Assembly: GCA_002862085.1 (NCBI GenBank)
Contig: PKCK01000010.1
Coordinates: 62,001-126,000, forward strand
Origin: Planctomycetota bacterium
GTDB taxonomy: Bacteria > Planctomycetota > UBA1135 > GCA-002686595
Length of the DNA stretch: 64,000 bases
Direction of reading: 5' to 3'
The notes beneath the pieces were generated by a model, which was given only the letters and a program-made list of their open reading frames with translations, was not told the origin of the DNA and searched no databases. Positions 63,124 through 64,000 of this stretch are shown here, piece after piece. The first letter of the stretch is position 1. Every line of letters starts with the position of its first letter. The position numbers and the translations under genes are program-made.

Positions 63124-63669
63124 TCAGGACCGGTCCGCGATGTGCTGACGGTACGCGGCCTTGAGCTCGTCCACCGCGGGGCGGTTGCGAAGCTTGTCGG
63201 TCGGCGTCATCCGGTCGACGAGCAGGACGCCCTGCAGGTGGTCGTACTCGTGCTGGATGATGCGCGCGACGAAGCCGTCGTACTCCTTCTCGATCTCGTT
63301 GCCGTCCACGTCGAAGTGGCGGACGACGCACTTCTCCGGCCGCGTGATGTCCGCGTGCACGCCCGGGAGCGACAGGCAGCCCTCCTCGTGGCTGGTCTTC
63401 CTGCCCCCGAAGGACTTGATGGTCGGGTTGATCAGCGCGAGGTTGCGCTCGGGCTTGTCCCGGTCGCCCTCGTCGTTGAGCACGAACAGGCGCATGGAGA
63501 GGCCGACCTGAGGGGCCGCGAGGCCCACTCCCTGGCTCTCGAACATGCGCTCGAACATGCCTTCGACGACGCTCTTGAGCTCGTCGTCGAAGGCCGTGAT
63601 CTCCTCGGTCTCCCTGCGGAGCACGGGATCGGGGAACAGGACGACGTCGAAGTTCTTGGGATCGGTCAT
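63124..63669 (-). CDS. def: peptide deformylase
   Basis: The 181-residue metalloenzyme removes the formyl group from nascent proteins. All three motifs are present: GVGLAAPQ (near 48), EGCLSLPG (near 93) and QHEYDHLQG (near 138), giving the Cys/His/His metal site. The start is ATG 63669. It is likely co-transcribed with ribF. Confidence 0.97.
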   Translation of the reverse strand: MTDPKNFDVVLFPDPVLRRETEEITAFDDELKSVVEGMFERMFESQGVGLAAPQVGLSMRLFVLNDEGDRDKPERNLALINPTIKSFGGRKTSHEEGCLSLPGVHADITRPEKCVVRHFDVDGNEIEKEYDGFVARIIQHEYDHLQGVLLVDRMTPTDKLRNRPAVDELKAAYRQHIADRS

Positions 63670-63757
63670 GGCGGGGGGGGGAGTGTAGCCGGGTTCGCCG
63701 TCCGAGGCAGTCCGTCCCGCGGCCGTGACGCGAGCCCTATAGGATAAGACGCGACCC

Positions 63758-64000
63758 ATGGACTACTCGAAGCACATCCAGAAGGCCGAGGAGGCCGTCC
63801 GCCGGCGCAACTACGACTTCGCGGTCCAGCTGTATCAGCAGATCCTGGAGATCGACGCGGACGTGGGCGAGGCGCGTCGCGGCCTGCGCCAGGCTCTCAA
63901 GGCCCGCGCGGGGATCAAGAAGGGCGGCAAGCTCCTGAAGATGGTCAAGGGAGCCGGCCCCCTCACGATGGCTCGCGGGCTCGCCAAGGCTGGCAAGCAC
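63758..64000 (+). CDS. TPR-like repeat protein (3' end outside window)
   Basis: ATG 63758 opens an 81-codon frame to the window edge. The visible part (HIQKAEEAVRRRNYDFAVQLYQQILEID followed by DVGEARRGLRQALKAR) looks like one tetratricopeptide unit, then a basic, Gly-rich stretch. The start is preceded by TATAGGATAAG, which could be a promoter -10. Function is unknown. Confidence 0.6.
   Translation, partial: MDYSKHIQKAEEAVRRRNYDFAVQLYQQILEIDADVGEARRGLRQALKARAGIKKGGKLLKMVKGAGPLTMARGLAKAGKH

Overview
The window is very GC-rich, densely coded chromosomal DNA from a Gram-negative-type bacterium. It encodes three outer-membrane porins with signal peptides, a lipoprotein and several secreted proteins. 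The mix points to a deep-branching planctomycete (phylum Planctomycetota): a MoxR/DUF58/VWA gene cluster, transketolase split into two genes, separate coaC and coaB, and many large secreted proteins of unknown function. This placement is inference; no rRNA is present. I see no insertion sequence, prophage, CRISPR array or integrase. Most genes are housekeeping genes in long, tightly overlapping operons (ATGA junctions), with occasional GTG and TTG starts.

Layout. 1-1681 (-): most of a divergent full-length transketolase. 2009-11883 (+): moxR, DUF58, a membrane protein, two VWA proteins, a small secreted helical protein and a 1363-residue membrane-anchored protein, resembling a Bat (aerotolerance) operon. 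12230-17005 (+): methyltransferase, asparagine synthetase, DJ-1/PfpI protein and a secreted repeat-type protein. 17197-18428 (+): an ECF sigma factor coupled to a single-pass membrane protein. 18816-20117 (-): UDP-glucose dehydrogenase. 20291-20366: tRNA-Val. 20323-25209 (-): HD phosphohydrolase, CarboxypepD_reg-like protein, polytopic membrane protein, and a methyltransferase whose stop codon lies in the antisense of the tRNA-Val anticodon loop.

25446-30418 (+): DAHP synthase, tpiA, secG, yicC, gmk, coaC, coaB. 30529-33479 (-): two tandem paralogous alginate-export-type porins. 33734-34231 (+): sixA. 34516-46091 (+): ftsK, a motor-less ftsK paralogue, rimO, pgsA, pgpA, a HAMP/SpoIIE phosphatase and priA. 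46293-49082 (-): lipoprotein, selO and two small ORFs. 49421-55705 (-): split transketolase, S41 protease, tsaD, larB, carA.

56098-64000: secreted EF-hand protein, DUF2203-like protein, an SDR lacking its catalytic Ser and Tyr, a membrane protein with a split zinc ribbon, tRNA-Phe, DUF971 protein, arfB, a probably abundant porin, ribF, def and the start of a TPR-like gene.

The most unusual element is the gene at 37223-39688. It directly follows ftsK and has an FtsK-like multi-pass N-terminus, a very long acidic linker and a clear FtsK gamma winged helix, but no ATPase motor. It shares a DEDGN-type acidic motif with the FtsK beside it.
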